In this document: in pieces, positions 31,735 through 43,944 of the stretch
Numbering within the stretch: position 1 is the first letter of the stretch
Layout of the letters: each line of letters opens with the position of its first letter
The notes under the pieces: model-generated
The model's database searches: none
Seen by the model: only the letters and a program-made list of their open reading frames with translations
Told to the model about the DNA's origin: nothing
Assembly (NCBI RefSeq): GCF_023091745.1
Contig: NC_068921.1
Coordinates: 11,922,001 to 11,986,000 of the forward strand
DNA length: 64,000 nucleotides
Direction: 5' to 3'
Source: Budorcas taxicolor
Taxonomy: Eukaryota; Chordata; Mammalia; Artiodactyla; Bovidae
Program-made: the position numbers and the translations under genes

Positions 31735-31905
31735 AGGAGGAGGAGGGGGCAACAGAAGATGAGACGGGTGGATGGTATCACAGACCCAATGGACATGAGC
31801 TTGAGCAAACTCTGGGAGAGAGTGGAAGACAGGGAAGCCTGGCGTGCTGCAGTCTACGGGGTAGCAAAGAGTCAGACACGACTTGGCGACTGAACAATAA
31901 CAATC
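31735..31905 (+). mobile_element. BovB 3' fragment
   Basis: gaggaggagggggcaacaga, gagacgggtggatggtatca, aggcaagcct-like gggaagcctggcgtgctgca, and the end agacacgacttggcgactga acaataac. Confidence 0.85.
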
Positions 31906-31969
31906 ATTTCATCATATAATTACAATGTAATAATAATAGAAATATCAATAAAGTACACAATAAACAAAA

Positions 31970-32095
31970 TGTGTTTGAATCATCCCGAAACCATCCCCCC
32001 AACAAACCCTGCCTGGTCCATGGAAAAATTGTCTTCCATGAAACCTGTCCCCAGTGCCCAAAAAGTTGGGGACTGCTGATCTACAGAATTTCAGT
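31970..32095 (-). mobile_element. Ancient DNA-transposon end (possible hAT)
   Basis: ccatggaaaaattgtcttcc..gtgcccaaaaagttggggactgctg resembles the terminal sequence of an old mammalian DNA transposon beginning cagtggtccccaac in the other sense. The family name is uncertain. Confidence 0.4.
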
Positions 32096-33876
32096 AAATG
32101 GAGCTTCAGGTTTGTGTTGGTAGTTGGGGCCACATGGGGGAGGGTTTTCCTTTGGAATATGGTCCTTTTGAGACCCAACCTAGTCCAGTAGAACTTCCTT
32201 AATGAGACTGATGCCATCTTAAAAACAATAATCAGGAAAGAATATAAACCCCAATGTGTCATTTTGTCATTAAGCCTTAGAGCCAGTTTCTCTAGGAAGA
32301 TGGAGCTATTCTGGCAGCCCACAGCAATTTTACCTGTTGTGTGGTGACCTGAAAATCACTTTCACATGGTCAGTAAGAAATGTCAGATTCCTAAACTCTG
32401 GGATGTGAGGGGCAGGGGCTTCCTGGAAAGAAGTGAAGGAAAATCTCTCTTTCTGTATTTTGCCTTTAGGAAGCTTTCAGCTTTCTACTCCTTCCAGTTA
32501 CTGAATTACTGCTTCTTTTTACTTTTCCTGGCATTAAAGGCATGAACGTGGCATCGAACTATAGGTCAGCAGCAACCATCAGTTAAAATGTGAAATGCTT
32601 AGGAGTTTCAGTTTGGTTTTGGACCCAGGCCTGCCAATGTGCAGAAAGAAAAACAAAAGTATGCTTGTCAGATTTACTTACAAGAGAAAAAAGAGAAAAA
32701 TTCCAGATTATTTGGTTACCATACACTCGCTGACATGTATGAAAACGAATGAGCAAAGTTAGTCATTTCAAGAAAATGCTGTGGGTACTGGAGTGTAATG
32801 GTTGGAGACAGATTCAGTGTATTTCTGAAAAGCTTGTTGAGTCTGCCTACCTTAGGCACTGCCTAACAGTGCCTCATGCTCCATGACGACTCACGGTTTC
32901 AGATGTATTTAAACACAGTGGTGGACCACAGTGAGTCAGTAAAGAAAGAGGCCATTGACTCATACCCCTATGGCTCCCCGCCCACCCCACCGACCCCCCG
33001 GGTCTCAGTGGCTACTCAGCAATTCCGGTTATTCGAGGATTTTGGAAGTCCAGAGCCCTCTAAGAGACTCACTTACTTGCCATTTTTTGCCCCTTGTATT
33101 ACTGGAAATATTTTAATGTTATGACTCTTAAACTTTACACTGTGGGAGAATTCCTTATTTTCTAAACATTTCTTTGGTCACACGATAAACACAGATCTTT
33201 AAAGGAACAGAACAGCAGAAAACCACTAAGATGGCTCTAGCGTTCTCATCTGCGTCACCCTCTGGGATTCAGGGGCGTGGAGTGACTTGTGTTTCCCCTC
33301 CAGGGCACTGCTCTGTGTCCTGGGGGCTCGTCTGTGAGATAGCAGCGGCCTCTCTGGCTCCCAGCGGCTGCTGGCAGGCACTGGCGGCACACCGGAGCCA
33401 GGGGTGGCGTGTGTGTTCCCTCCGCCCGTCCCGTGGCCCGAGGGTGGTCCTCCTGCTGACAGCCGTGGCCCTTGGCGGGGAGCCCTCCCCATGACCCACC
33501 TTGTCCAGGTTCCAGTAAGTGCTCTCTCCTCCGCCCTTTCAGACCGAGGGCAGATCCCTGCTGTTGGAAGACCACACTGTCTCTTTTTGGACTTTCCTAC
33601 ACCCCACCCTTACTTTTGTAAACAGTCTCTTTATTAGGTTCCCTCAAATGCTCAATTTGAGTGTGCCTGGTATTTCTTGACTCATGCTGGGATCTTGATT
33701 CATATAATAAACTGTAATATTTATGTTTTCTTCTAATTAAAAAAATATATAATGCTTTCCTTGATGGCCATATTCAGGGTTTGTAGTCTTTCGACTAAAA
33801 CAGCAACTCCAGGAAGTGTCTGCCTGTGAAGAAAGTCAAACTACAGATCCGAGGCTCCCAGGGCACCCATACTCAC
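32096..33876. other. VWA8 intron, nothing recognised
   Basis: Unique sequence with a GC-rich part at about 33270-33500. The open frames in that part lie on both strands and overlap, which reflects composition rather than coding. Confidence 0.4.
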
Positions 33877-34002
33877 TTGTGGCTCCAGCTCACCCCGGCG
33901 TTTGTAGATGGCTTTTTCTCCAGTCAGCCCATCAATGATCTTGGCATCATCTAGCTCCCCAGTAGCCTGGTGTCTTAGCCACTGTCTTTCTTTACCTTTA
34001 GC
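33877..34002 (-). CDS. VWA8: VWA8 fifth-last exon
   Basis: 126 nt, exactly 42 codons, phase 0 at both ends. It begins AKGKERQWLRHQATGELDDA and ends KAIYKRRGELEPQ. The acceptor is gtctttgtag and the donor gtgagt. It lies just before the VWA domain. The sequence KIIDGLTGEKAIYKRRG resembles the linker that precedes VWA domains in cobaltochelatase-type AAA-VWA proteins, in which the substrate region contacts the metal site; that role is inferred. Confidence 0.97.
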
Positions 34003-34081
34003 CTACAAAGACACACACATGAATGTTTACTTTAGTTCTGGAGAGTCCCTGATACATTTTACGCATGAACAACAGGAAACA

Positions 34082-34304
34082 TGGAGCTTCCCTGGTGGCT
34101 CAGTGGTAAAGAATCTGCCTGTCAATGCAGGAGACAAGGGTTCGACCCCTGGATTGGGGAGATTCCCTTGGAGAAGGAAATGGCAACCCATTCCAGTATT
34201 CTTGCCTGGAGAATCCCATGGACAGAGGAGCCTGATGGGCTACAACAGTCCGTGGGGTTGCCAAAGAGTCGGACATGACTGAGTAACGAAATAAACTGAG
34301 CAAC
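34082..34304 (+). mobile_element. Bov-tA SINE with 14-bp TSD
   Basis: Head gagcttccctggtggctcag, B box ggttcgacccc, tail gagtcggacatgactgag. aacaacaggaaaca at 34068-34081 recurs at 34305-34318, a perfect duplication. The element lies about 65 nt upstream of the VWA8 acceptor at 34003-34004 in transcript order. Confidence 0.93.
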
Positions 34305-34318
34305 AACAACAGGAAACA

Positions 34319-34949
34319 CGCCAGGGATCTTTTCAGTATGTGCTGGTTCTGCACGAGCACAGCTTCATAAATGGACTGGTTTCGGCTCTGCTGACAAAGA
34401 AATGCCCTTTGCGTAGATTTTGTCCATTACATGTGTTTTAACATATGGAAGGACAAAATGAGCTCACGGCGCGTATGAACAGGATAGTGGTAGGCAAATG
34501 AACCTCTGGAGAAGTATGCAGTATCTGTAATGGTGATGCATCTCTTCTGGATTTTTTGTCACGGTACTCCTAGAAAATTTATTAGGTAACAAATTAATCA
34601 GCTTGAACTTGTTAACACTGTCTGCAAGCACAGAGAAAACGTAGTCTTCAGATTCTTAAATGTGATCTTCAGATTCTTCCATTTCAAGAAGTTGTCGTTC
34701 AAGTTCTCTATGACTTAGAGTGCAAATGGGAGCGGCTGAGAATCACAGTGCGTAAACATTTTGTACCCTTATACCCTACTGACATTCTGATCATCTACAT
34801 TCAGAAATCTCCTAAATTCCTTTTCTGAAGATATTTCCACATAATGCTTAAAACTATGCCCAGTGGACTAAGATGATAGTTAAGTGATAGAGTCGTCATA
34901 TCCCAATGAAGGCACAGGTTTATCAAAGCTGATATTTACATTAAGAACC
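34319..34949. other. VWA8 intron, nothing recognised
   Basis: Unique sequence. A partial local duplication (cttcagattctta / cttcagattcttc) occurs near 34647-34676. Confidence 0.4.
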
Positions 34950-35475
34950 CAGACAATGAAATAATACTCAGCACTAAAAACAAATCAGCTATCAAGACGC
35001 GGAACGACATGGAGGTAACTTAAATGCATATTCCTAAGTGAAAGAGGTCCATCTGAAAATGCTACAGCAGGTATGGTTCCAACAATATGACATTCTGTAA
35101 AAGGGCGAAGCTATGGGGAAAGTAAAAGAAGTCAGTGGTTGCCAAGGGTTGGTGGAGAGGGAGAGATGAAAAGGCAAGGCACAGAGGATCTTTAGGGCAG
35201 TGAAACTATTCTAGATGATGCTGTAATGGCAGATACATGTCACTACACTTTTATCCAAACCCATAGAATGCACAACACTCAAGAGTGATTCCTAATGTAA
35301 ACTATGGACTCTGGGTGATAATGTGTCAGTAGAGGTTCATCACTTGCAGCAAATGTACCACGTCGGTGGTGGATGTTGGTAATAGGGAAGGGCATGTGCG
35401 GGGCAGGAGGGATATAGAAATTCTCTGCCCTTTCTGATCAATTTTCTGGGAATCTAAGGTTGTTCTAAAAACCTG
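34950..35475 (+). mobile_element. Old L1M-type 3' end
   Basis: aaataatactcagcactaaa, cgacatggaggtaacttaaa, gtcagtggttgccaagggtt, tgatgctgtaatggcagata and acccatagaatgcacaacac are in the order of ancient L1 3' ends. Confidence 0.6.
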
Positions 35476-35737
35476 AAGTCTCTTAAAAATCCAGTTATGA
35501 ATATAATGATAACTCTTTACTATACTGAGCCCATTTTCATTTCAGCAATGCACCTGCCAAGACAAAGAGTGGCTCAGGGTAGAAAAAGCCTAAGACTTGG
35601 ATTCAGCATATGAAAATCCTAGTTTTGTCTCACTTGGGGCAGTTACTGAGATTCTCTGTGTCTCTGCAGCCCCGTCTCCAAACTGAGGGGACAGTGTGTC
35701 TGTGAGCGTCTGTTTGAAGTATTACAGTCTGCATTTG

Positions 35738-35940
35738 GGCTTCCCTGGTGGCTCAGATGGTAAAGAATCCGCCTGCAGTGCGGGAGACCTGGGTTCCCTG
35801 GGTTGGGAAGATCCCCTGGAGGAGGGCATGGCAACCCACTCCAGTATTCCCGCCTGGAGAATCCCCATGGACAGAGGAGCCCGACAGGCTGCAGTCCATG
35901 GGGTCACAGAGTCGGACATGACTAAGCGACTAAGCACAGC
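35738..35940 (+). mobile_element. Bov-tA SINE with imperfect TSD
   Basis: gggcttccctggtggctcag, gggagacctgggttccctgg (a short deletion in the B box), gagtcggacatgactaagcg. acagtctgcattt before and acagtctacgttt after form a likely duplication with two mismatches. Confidence 0.9.
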
Positions 35941-35975
35941 ACAGTCTACGTTTAATTAGAAACAGAAGTATTAAG

Positions 35976-36254
35976 TGGCAGAGAAGGCAACGGCACCCCA
36001 CTCCAGTACTCTTGCCTGGAAAATCCCATGGACGGAGGAGCCTGGTGGGCTGCAGTCCATGGGGTCGTGAAGAGTCGGACATGACTGAGCGACTTCACTT
36101 TCACTTTTCACTTTCATGCATTGGAGAAGGCAATGGCAACCCACTCCACTGTTCTTGCCTGGAGAATCCCAGGGGCGGGGGAGCCTGGTGGGCTGCCGTC
36201 TATGGGGTCGCACAGAGTCGGACACGACTGAAGCGACTTAGCAGCAGCAGCAGC
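35976..36254 (+). mobile_element. Bov-A2 SINE
   Basis: gcagagaaggcaacggcacc, two units joined by ctttcatgcattggagaagg, and a tail of gcagcagcagcagc. Short matching flanks tattaag at 35969-35975 and 36257-36263 suggest a target-site duplication. Confidence 0.93.
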
Positions 36255-36263
36255 AATATTAAG

Positions 36264-36889
36264 CAGAGGATTTCCCAGTTAGTTTTTTTTACCCTTTGCC
36301 TCTTTGCCTCTTCCTCATTATATCAAAATAATGACAGTAATATTTGCTCAAGTAACGGGAATTGTCCCTAATTTGTAAGCTTCTAAGCATTAACCAAAGT
36401 CCAAAAAGTGACTCTGAAGCAATTTTTGTTTTCCACTAATAGATCGATTCTTCGATAATAGAAGTAGCTGAACTGCCTGTCTGCTAAGTGCATCAAATTA
36501 TGGGGAAAATAGCTGCTTAGGAAACCAGTTCACTTCATGTCTATTTTGACATTAGCATCAATGTAGTTGTATTAAGCTGGTTTGCTACTGAGAGTAAACA
36601 TTTTGAGAGACTTGGGTGGATAATTAGTTATATGAAACATACTTTGCTTTCCAAAATTCATTTTTCTGCTCCAACATCAGCACTCTCAGCACTCAAAAGA
36701 AGGCAGAAAACATCTAGAACCACTTAGCAGATATGTAACTGGATGAAAATCTTCCATTATCTGGAGTTTGGTGGGTGGGTGCAGGGTGGGGTTGGGTGGT
36801 GGTGGTATACCAAAAATCTCCTAAATAGCTATCTAAGGCTCTCAGCCATTTGGTTGTTCTCTAAGTTGGGACAGAGTCAGATCTAAGAA
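36264..36889. other. VWA8 intron, nothing recognised
   Basis: Unique AT-rich sequence with a G/T-rich run near 36770-36806. Confidence 0.4.
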
Positions 36890-37055
36890 TACAAGAGACC
36901 TGGGTTCAATCCCTGGGTTGGGAAGATCCTCTGGAGGAGGAGATGGCAACCCCACTGCAACATTCTTGCCTGGGAAATCCCAGGGACAGAGGATACAGTC
37001 CATGGGATCGCAAAAGAATCGGAGACAACTCAGTGACTAAACAATAACAATCTTC
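36890..37055 (+). mobile_element. Bov-tA SINE, 5'-truncated
   Basis: gagacctgggttcaatccct, cctgggaaatcccagggaca, gcaaaagaatcggagacaac, tail cagtgactaaacaataac. Confidence 0.82.
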
Positions 37056-37529
37056 TAAATATATTTATAAAGATCCCACTGTAATGAAGCTATCTGGAGT
37101 GAGGATGGTTTGTTATTTTAAATATTCCTATATTTACCTAAAGTATACTAGTACATTTACCATTTACCAGAAGAACTTTGTCTTCAATTTTCCTTAGGAG
37201 GCTTGTGAGACAGAAATCTCACTGGCCAGCGAACTATCAAAGTCACTTCATTGTGAGGTAGCTCCTTAAGACTATAAAGTAAACAAATGTTAACTCTTTA
37301 CGACAGATTTGCAAAATCCTGTGCTACTGATATCAATCCCTGATCAGGGGTAGAGCACAGAGGCCGCTGTAACAGACTGAAGGCACAAGAGGGAATGACA
37401 GGTGGTGTGAATTTGGGGAAAAGGTCTAACTTAAGAGCAAGAGAACCACGATCCAGAAAGGTGTGTAAGGTGTGTTAAACAACCAGCCCAACAGCACTGC
37501 AAAATGCTTCTTTTGGTATCTATGCTAAC

Positions 37530-37742
37530 AACTGGAAAAGACCCTGATGCTGGGAGAGACTGAGGGCAAGGAGAGAAGGGGGCGACAGAGGATGAGCTGG
37601 TTGCCTGGCATCACTGACTCAATGGACAACAGTTTGCACAAACTCAAGGTGATGGTGAAGGACAGGGAAGCCTGGTGTGCTGTAGTTTGTCGGGTTACAG
37701 AGAGTTGGACGCAACTTAGCAACTGAACAACAACAACAACAA
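37530..37742 (+). mobile_element. BovB 3' fragment
   Basis: actggaaaagaccctgatgc, gacagaggatgagctggttg, gggaagcctggtgtgctgta and gcaacttagcaactgaac, then a caacaacaacaa tail. Confidence 0.88.
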
Positions 37743-37781
37743 TGCTAATAATTAGTAAACATTATAATAAAAGGAGGTCCT

Positions 37782-37916
37782 AGGGAGGGAGGTGGGAGGG
37801 TGGTTCATGTTTGGGATCGCATGTACACCCGTGGTGGATTCATGTCAATGTATGGCAAAACCAATACAGTATTGTAAAGTAAAATAAAGTAAAAATAAAA
37901 ATTAAAATAAAATAAA
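37782..37916 (+). mobile_element. Short L1 3' end with 15-bp TSD
   Basis: agggagggaggtgggagggt, tgtatggcaaaaccaataca, gtattgtaaagtaaaataaag, then an aaat-rich tail. ataaaaggaggtcct at 37767-37781 recurs at 37917-37931, a perfect duplication. The copy is heavily 5'-truncated (about 135 bp) and looks young. Confidence 0.88.
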
Positions 37917-38249
37917 ATAAAAGGAGGTCCTTTCTAGGGGATCTATTATTGCCCTTAGTAAGGGGGTTATCAAATTACAAAATACTTATTTTTCCCTTAT
38001 AATATCATGTTTGTCTGCTGTCTCTAGACTGTCCATCATGGAAGAACCTAGAGATCTGGGGTCTTAACTTTCTTATGCTGGTTTGCTTCTTTTCCTGTGC
38101 ACAGCTATCATCTTTTAACGTCCTCTCTAGTTTGAAGGCTTTGTTCCCATTCTGTATACCAATAAAAGAAAAAGACTTAATAAAATTTGGGGTGAGAGTG
38201 AAGGAAGGGATATGGTTTTTCCAGTAAATCTGCCACCCACTTTTTTGGG

Positions 38250-39190
38250 TCAACTTTTAAAATTCAAGTATAATATACTCATAATAAAGTGTATAAATCT
38301 CAAGTGCAGAGGCAGTGAACTTTAAAAGTGAACACACCCTTGTAACACGCGTACCCCCCGGGCCTCCTGGGGTCTCTCTTGGACTTGACCCAGGCCCTGC
38401 CAAGGACCCCTGCCCCCCACCTGCTTGACTTCTAGCATCACAGATTAGGTTTGTGTGTTTTTGCATTTCATAAAGTGGCATCATATAGTATGTACTCGTC
38501 TGTGCCTGGCTGCTTTGATTCAGCATCGTTCCTGGGAAAGGCACTGACACTGTTGTGCCCAGCAGCTCTTGATTCTCTGTCTCCACCATAACAATGTCCA
38601 ATCGTGTGACTTTTGACCAGACGTCACAATTGATGTCTTATCCACTGCTGCTGCTGCTAAGTTGTTGTGCGACCCCATAGACGGCAGCCCACCAGGCTCC
38701 CCCGTCCCTGGAATTCTCCAGGCAAGAACAGTGGAGTGGGTTGCCATTGCCTTCTCCAATGCATGAAAGTGAAAAGTCAAAGGGAAGTCGCTCAGTCATG
38801 CCCAACTCTTAGCGACCCCATGGACTGCAGCCCACCAGGCTCCTCCGTCCATGGGATTTTCCAGGCAAGAGTACTGGAGTGGGGTGCCATGACTGTGTTA
38901 TTTCCAGCTTGGGGCTATGGTGAGTAATGTTGTCATGAATATCCTTGACCATGTCTTTTACAGCAGGTACATGTGTATTTCAGTTGGGTGGACATGCTGG
39001 ATACACTCAAGTTTAGGAGATACCATGAAATAGGTTTCCAAAGTGGTTTTTCCAATTTACATTTCCCAGGATCAGTGTAACAGGGCTTCCTTTGTATCCT
39101 CACCAAAACTTGATATTGACAGTTTCTTTTTTTTTTCTTTTAATTTTAGCCATGTTGGTGGGCATCTATTCTCTTCTTTTAAATTTTTAT
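38250..39190 (-). mobile_element. Old L1-type LINE, interrupted
   Basis: agtataatatactcataata, gtgaacacacccttgtaaca, atagtatgtactcgtctgtg, gggtggacatgctggataca, ttccaaagtggtttttccaa and gccatgttggtgggcatcta follow an ancient L1-like repeat. A Bov-A2 interrupts it at 38648-38888. Orientation is inferred. Confidence 0.5.
38645..38890 (-). mobile_element. Bov-A2 SINE, antisense
   Basis: ctgctgctgctgctaagttg at the left, two reversed units joined by tctccaatgcatgaaagtga, ending actggagtggggtgccatga. The first unit lacks part of the cagtcgtgtccgactc segment. Confidence 0.92.
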
Positions 39191-40105
39191 TTGTGGATAA
39201 ATGAATTATTTTTGATTCTGCCTGTCACAGATATTTTTAGAAACAAGAACCAGTACTTTTTGTTTTTCAGAAGTGAAAGAATGTGCTAGGCTTTTGCTCC
39301 AGAACTATGGACACAAAGACATTTTTATATAGTAGCACTATTCATTCAAGTATATAGCTTGCAGATAAATAGGGACAGATAATTTATTATCTATCATCTA
39401 GCCAGCCCACCAGTACTTGGAAACTCAAAACAGGAAGAGACATGTCAGGATGGGTGTTCTTGAAGGCAATGTGCTGGAGGCGGAGAGGCTCTTCAAAACT
39501 CTACTGAGGGCTGGAATAGAAATATTGATTATTTTGGTCTGTTTATTTTATGGGATTCATTAAAATGCTTCTTTAAATAGTAAGTTCCTACTGTATTTAA
39601 ATATATATTTTTACTTATAATGAAGAGCCAAGACATGTTCTTTATTGTTATTTCTATTGCATAAAGAAAAGTATTCTTGTAAATATGTCCATTTGTTTTG
39701 TATTATGTCATAAATTCATACTAATGAGAATTCATTATATATAAAGATAGGTTTCACTAGTAAAAAGTCTACATTACAGACTTTCTAAAATAGAAATATA
39801 GTTTTATTACTTTCATGTAAAGAACGATTAGCGTGCTCAGAGGATGACGTACTCTGGTTAATTTCATTTTCTGGGAAATAATTTGGTTAACCAGAAGGCA
39901 CACACAGACTCACACACACACCACACATCTATGGCAGTGAGGACACCAGGAGGAACAAACTTGACAAAAACCAATTATCTTGCGGTTTGTGACACTGGGT
40001 CTTGTGACTTCAGCACTGGAAGTATTCTGACTCATCTTAAATCGTCACTTATTTGGGTTACGGTTAAGCAAGACTTCTTTTACTTTCTTTGACAGAGTTG
40101 CCATT
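39191..40105. other. VWA8 intron, AT-rich, nothing recognised
   Basis: AT-rich unique sequence with a short (ca) stretch near 39898-39925. Confidence 0.4.
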
Positions 40106-40432
40106 GTAATTATTTGACTTATTTATCTTTGGCTGGGCTGTGTCTTCGCTGTCGCACAGGCTTTTCTCTAGTTGTGGTGAGCAGAGGCTACCCTCCGCTT
40201 GTGGGGGGCGGGCCTCTCGTTGCGGCGGCTCCTCCTGCTGGGGAGCAGCGGCTCGAGGGCCAACAGCTTCAGCAGCTGTGGCTCCCGGGCCCTAGAGCGC
40301 AGTCTCAGCAGTTGCGGTGCGCGGGCTTAGTTGCTCCGCGGCATGTGGGGTCTTCCTGGATCTAGTATCGAACCCATGCCTCCTGCACTGGCAGGTGGAT
40401 TCTTTACTGGTGAGCCAGCAGGGAAGCCCAAA
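40106..40432 (-). mobile_element. CHR-1-type SINE, antisense, near full length
   Basis: tgacttatttatctttggct at the left, cttttctctagttgtggtga, gcaggcaacag-free body with ttgctccgcggcatgtgggg, gtatcgaacccatgcctcct and gccagcagggaagccc at the right: tail to tRNA-like head in reverse. The GC-rich body explains the local open frame. Confidence 0.88.
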
Positions 40433-41929
40433 GACTTCCTTTAGCTATAAACTCTACAAGCAAGCCAATCTCCTACTATTCCTTTAGAATTAACGGAAAG
40501 ATTAGAAAGGTTTAAGCAGCTTTGTAGAAAGCACTTCCATTCTACGGAGTAAGACGTATAGATGACCATCACTAAATACTTGTTGGGTGAAGAAATAGAT
40601 GTAAATGGATATTGAGGATACCTGGGAGTAGTGATTTTTTTTTTACTAAACATTAGCTTCCATTATTTAAACATTTCTCCATGTTTGACTAACATATACT
40701 TTTTTGCTATTGATTCGTACCATTCAAACAAAAAGGATGCTGAATTAAGGTAAACTTTTGTATGTTATTTGTAAAATAACAAATTATAAATCACTGGAAA
40801 CAATAAAAAATTTTTTCTTTATGATTCTTGATATTTTGACATAATATAAATAGCTACTAAATACCTGTTAGGTTGCCAGTTGCTCTAAAGGGTGAAATGG
40901 TATTGCAAAAAGGAGCAGCTATGGACCTTCCTGTTTTAGGGAATTCCCTGTTTCTTGAAGTAACATCTCATTGCCAGGGAAAAATAAAACAGAACACTAG
41001 TGATCCATGTCCTTCACAAAGGTGATTCTTGTTAGAAGAGTGTTACTCTTGGATGGTAACAAGGAGCTGAACTATTACCCGAGTGACAACATACTGGCAT
41101 TTTACAGTGAGTTGTTATGAGCAATTTCACGTCTCTCCTTCAAGAATTAAAAATTTTTTACTTCAAAGCAGCAGGGAGCTGCATGTATCCGTGAGCATGT
41201 GTAACAGGCAGCTTAAACTCAATAGCTCAAAACTGGCCCCAGAGCCCGTCCTCCACTCTCCCCAAGTTCTCGCAACAAGAGGCAACGGGCAACCTCGTTC
41301 TTTCAGCTGTTCAGGGCACATATCTGGGAATCCTCTTTGGCTTCTCTCTCCCTCGAGTCTCACACCTAGGCCCCTGGCACAGCCTCTCAACTTCGGTGGC
41401 ATCTGCCCATCTCGTACCATGCCCACGTCAGCCCTAGGTCAGCGGCCACCTCCGCCCACCTGGAGCACTTCAACAGCATCCTACTCGCTTCCCGCCCCCT
41501 GACAATCCCCTCTCCACAAAATAACCAGGGTATTTATCAAAACATGCGATTTGCAAGAAATATATCTAAAAAATACCAGCATGATTAAACTCTTAAAAAG
41601 CCTGACTTAACTCCAATTTCTCTAATCTAGGAATGAAATAGTATTTGTTTCTCTTCTTTGTCACATGCATTATCATACTTTTTGCTTCCTTCTATTTATA
41701 CCAACGTCTTGAGTCTTAACTTTTGAGATAATACGGGGATTTAGGCCCTATTTATTATTTTTAAACTTACTATTTTTATATTGTGTACCTTTAGAAAGCA
41801 TTATTCTTGATATTTAAACTTTCTTTTCAACATATTTCCCACAATTATTTAGACCTGATTCTGTGTTCAGCTGCTTCTAACGCTCATTGCTGGTCCTTTA
41901 ATACTACAGAATTCCTGTGTTGGGTTTTT
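40433..41929. other. VWA8 intron, nothing firmly recognised
   Basis: No exon. The part at 41220-41510 (C-rich, open for 139 residues on the plus strand from 41083) may be an old L2-type remnant; no protein domain is seen. Confidence 0.35.
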
Positions 41930-42067
41930 TTTTAGCATTTATTTATTTGGCTACACCCAGTCTTAGTGCAGTATGTGGGATCTAGTTGGGATCTATGTGG
42001 GCTCAAACCTGGGCCCCGTGCATTGGGAGCATGGAATCTTAGCCACTGGGCCTCTAGGGAAGTCCCA
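41930..42067 (-). mobile_element. CHR-2-like SINE, antisense
   Basis: atttatttatttggctacac, gatctagttgggatctatgt, caaacctgggccccgtgcat and gcctctagggaagtccc. Confidence 0.82.
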
Positions 42068-43669
42068 AGTTCCCCATTCTTAAGGAATTTGATTCCTTTC
42101 TTAACTGGCTAGAATACTGACACATATATATGTATAATGTGTATACATATTGAATTCAAAATTTAAGTGACATATATTTTTAAAGCCCCTGAATATCTGA
42201 AAATGCCTTTCTGTCAGTTTTGCACTTCGGCTGAGTAGAGAATTCTTGGGTCACAACTTTTCTCCCCCCAGATCCTGCAGACGTTCTTCACAGTCTTCTG
42301 GTGTTCAATACATATAAGATGAATTTTTCTTTCTTGGATGACAGCTTAGTTTTTGTCTTCCTGTTTGCTTTTATATTTTCTTTGTTTTTGAAGTGTTAAA
42401 TTCCGTGAGGCTGTCGTGAGGTGTTTATCTCTTTTCATTAACTTTGCCTGGCACTCAGTAAAGCTCTTTTGATCCATTGACTTAGGCCTGTCTTCAGCTC
42501 ACACGTTTTTACTATTACTTGAATTATTGCTTATGTGTGATTTTTGGTGGCCTCTTTGGGAATATTGCTGGCTCATTCAGTATATATTTACTGGGCACTT
42601 ACCATTAGCTAAGTACTGTTCTACTTGTTGGGAAGGCTCATGGCTCCATATGTTAGCACTCTGCTCTGTTTTTATTGACCAGCTTTCTTAGGGTTTCTAC
42701 CTCTACAGTATGGAATAACAATTCAAGTTTTCCATTCACATTAGTAATTAGACTTCAGACTGGATTGAGTCTGTTCTTCCTCCTTTTAATGTAGATTTCA
42801 ACCTTGGCATTGCATTTTTCATTTTCTTCGAGACCTTCCTCATGGCATTCAATTCCTTTATTATTCCTGCTTGCCTCTTGGCCAGATCCTTTTCAGATGT
42901 CTTATTTCACTTACTTCAGGCTTCTTTGAATTGCGAGAACACAAAACAGATGTCTTCTAAAAATCGTTGTGTTCTGAAGAAAATATTCTAGCCTGCTCAC
43001 ATCTTCTTCTTCTATATCTTATTACTTATTATTCTACCTCACTGCAGAATAATTTCATACATCTCATCTCATTTAATTTTTTTTTGTACTCTTATTCTTG
43101 GATGATGAGACGGCTGTTCAAAGCTGTTCGACAACAGGTTGGATAGATTCTCCACTTTGTGATTATTAGAAGTCTCCTTGAAGATTTTAGACTGGTATTA
43201 GCAGTCGAAGCAAAGCTGTACCACTAGCTCAAGAGCTCAGCAGGAAAGGAGTTGGAACCATGAACAGTCACAGCATGGGAGCTCCATCTCCACATCATTT
43301 CTTATTTTGTTTGGAAAAACCATTGCAGTGGGGCCATTTGGCCTTTGTTTGATCTCGTCTTCAAGCCAAGGATAAGTTGGGGCTGGTCTGGCCCCTTTCC
43401 CAGGGTTATTGCCTTTCCAGCTTTCTGCTTGTCACTCTCTGCCACCGTGTAAAACTCAGACCTCCCACCCCCACTGCTCATAGCGCTGCTGCTGTCAGGC
43501 ACTGCTACTTAGAGTGACGACGTGGAGGTCAAGAGCTTGTCCTGACTTCTAAGAAAATGAAAAATGCAACGCCAAAGTGCAAATCTACATTAAAAGTAGG
43601 AAGAACAGACTCAAGCCAGTCTTAAGTCTAATTACTAAAGTGAATGGAAAACTTTAATTATTATTCCAT
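42068..43669. other. VWA8 intron, possible old LINE, no gene
   Basis: The T-rich part at about 42180-42450 (aaatgcctttctgtcagttt, agatcctgcagacgttcttc) resembles antisense ancient L1. The rest is unrecognised. Confidence 0.3.
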
Positions 43670-43792
43670 ACGATCCCTTGGAGAAGGAAATGGCAACCCA
43701 CTCCAGTATTCTTGCCTGGAGAATCCCATGGATTCTGGTAGGCTACAGTCTACAGGGTTGCAAAGAGTCGAACACGACTGAGCAACTTCACA
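43670..43792 (+). mobile_element. Bov SINE, 5'-truncated
   Basis: cttggagaaggaaatggcaa, gagaatcccatggattctgg, gcaaagagtcgaacacgact. Only the Bov-A-type body and tail. Confidence 0.85.
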
Positions 43793-43914
43793 TAGAGGTA
43801 AAAACCCTAAGGAAGCTGGTCAATAAAAACAGAGCAGAGAGCTAACATACAGAGCCTTCTGACCAGCTCTCGGGGTCTCTCTTCTCCTCCCCGTCTTTCC
43901 AGGTAAGAGATGTT

Positions 43915-43944
43915 AATGTGATTTGTGGTCTCACAAATCACATT
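43915..43944. repeat. Perfect 13-bp palindrome, 4-nt loop
   Basis: aatgtgatttgtg, loop gtct, cacaaatcacatt. Both arms match at every base. It directly precedes a short tandem repeat (43942-43990). Confidence 0.9.

Noticed and set aside
40114..40365. GC-rich open frame and apparent CpG island
   Set aside because: The GC-rich part is the body of an antisense CHR-1 SINE.
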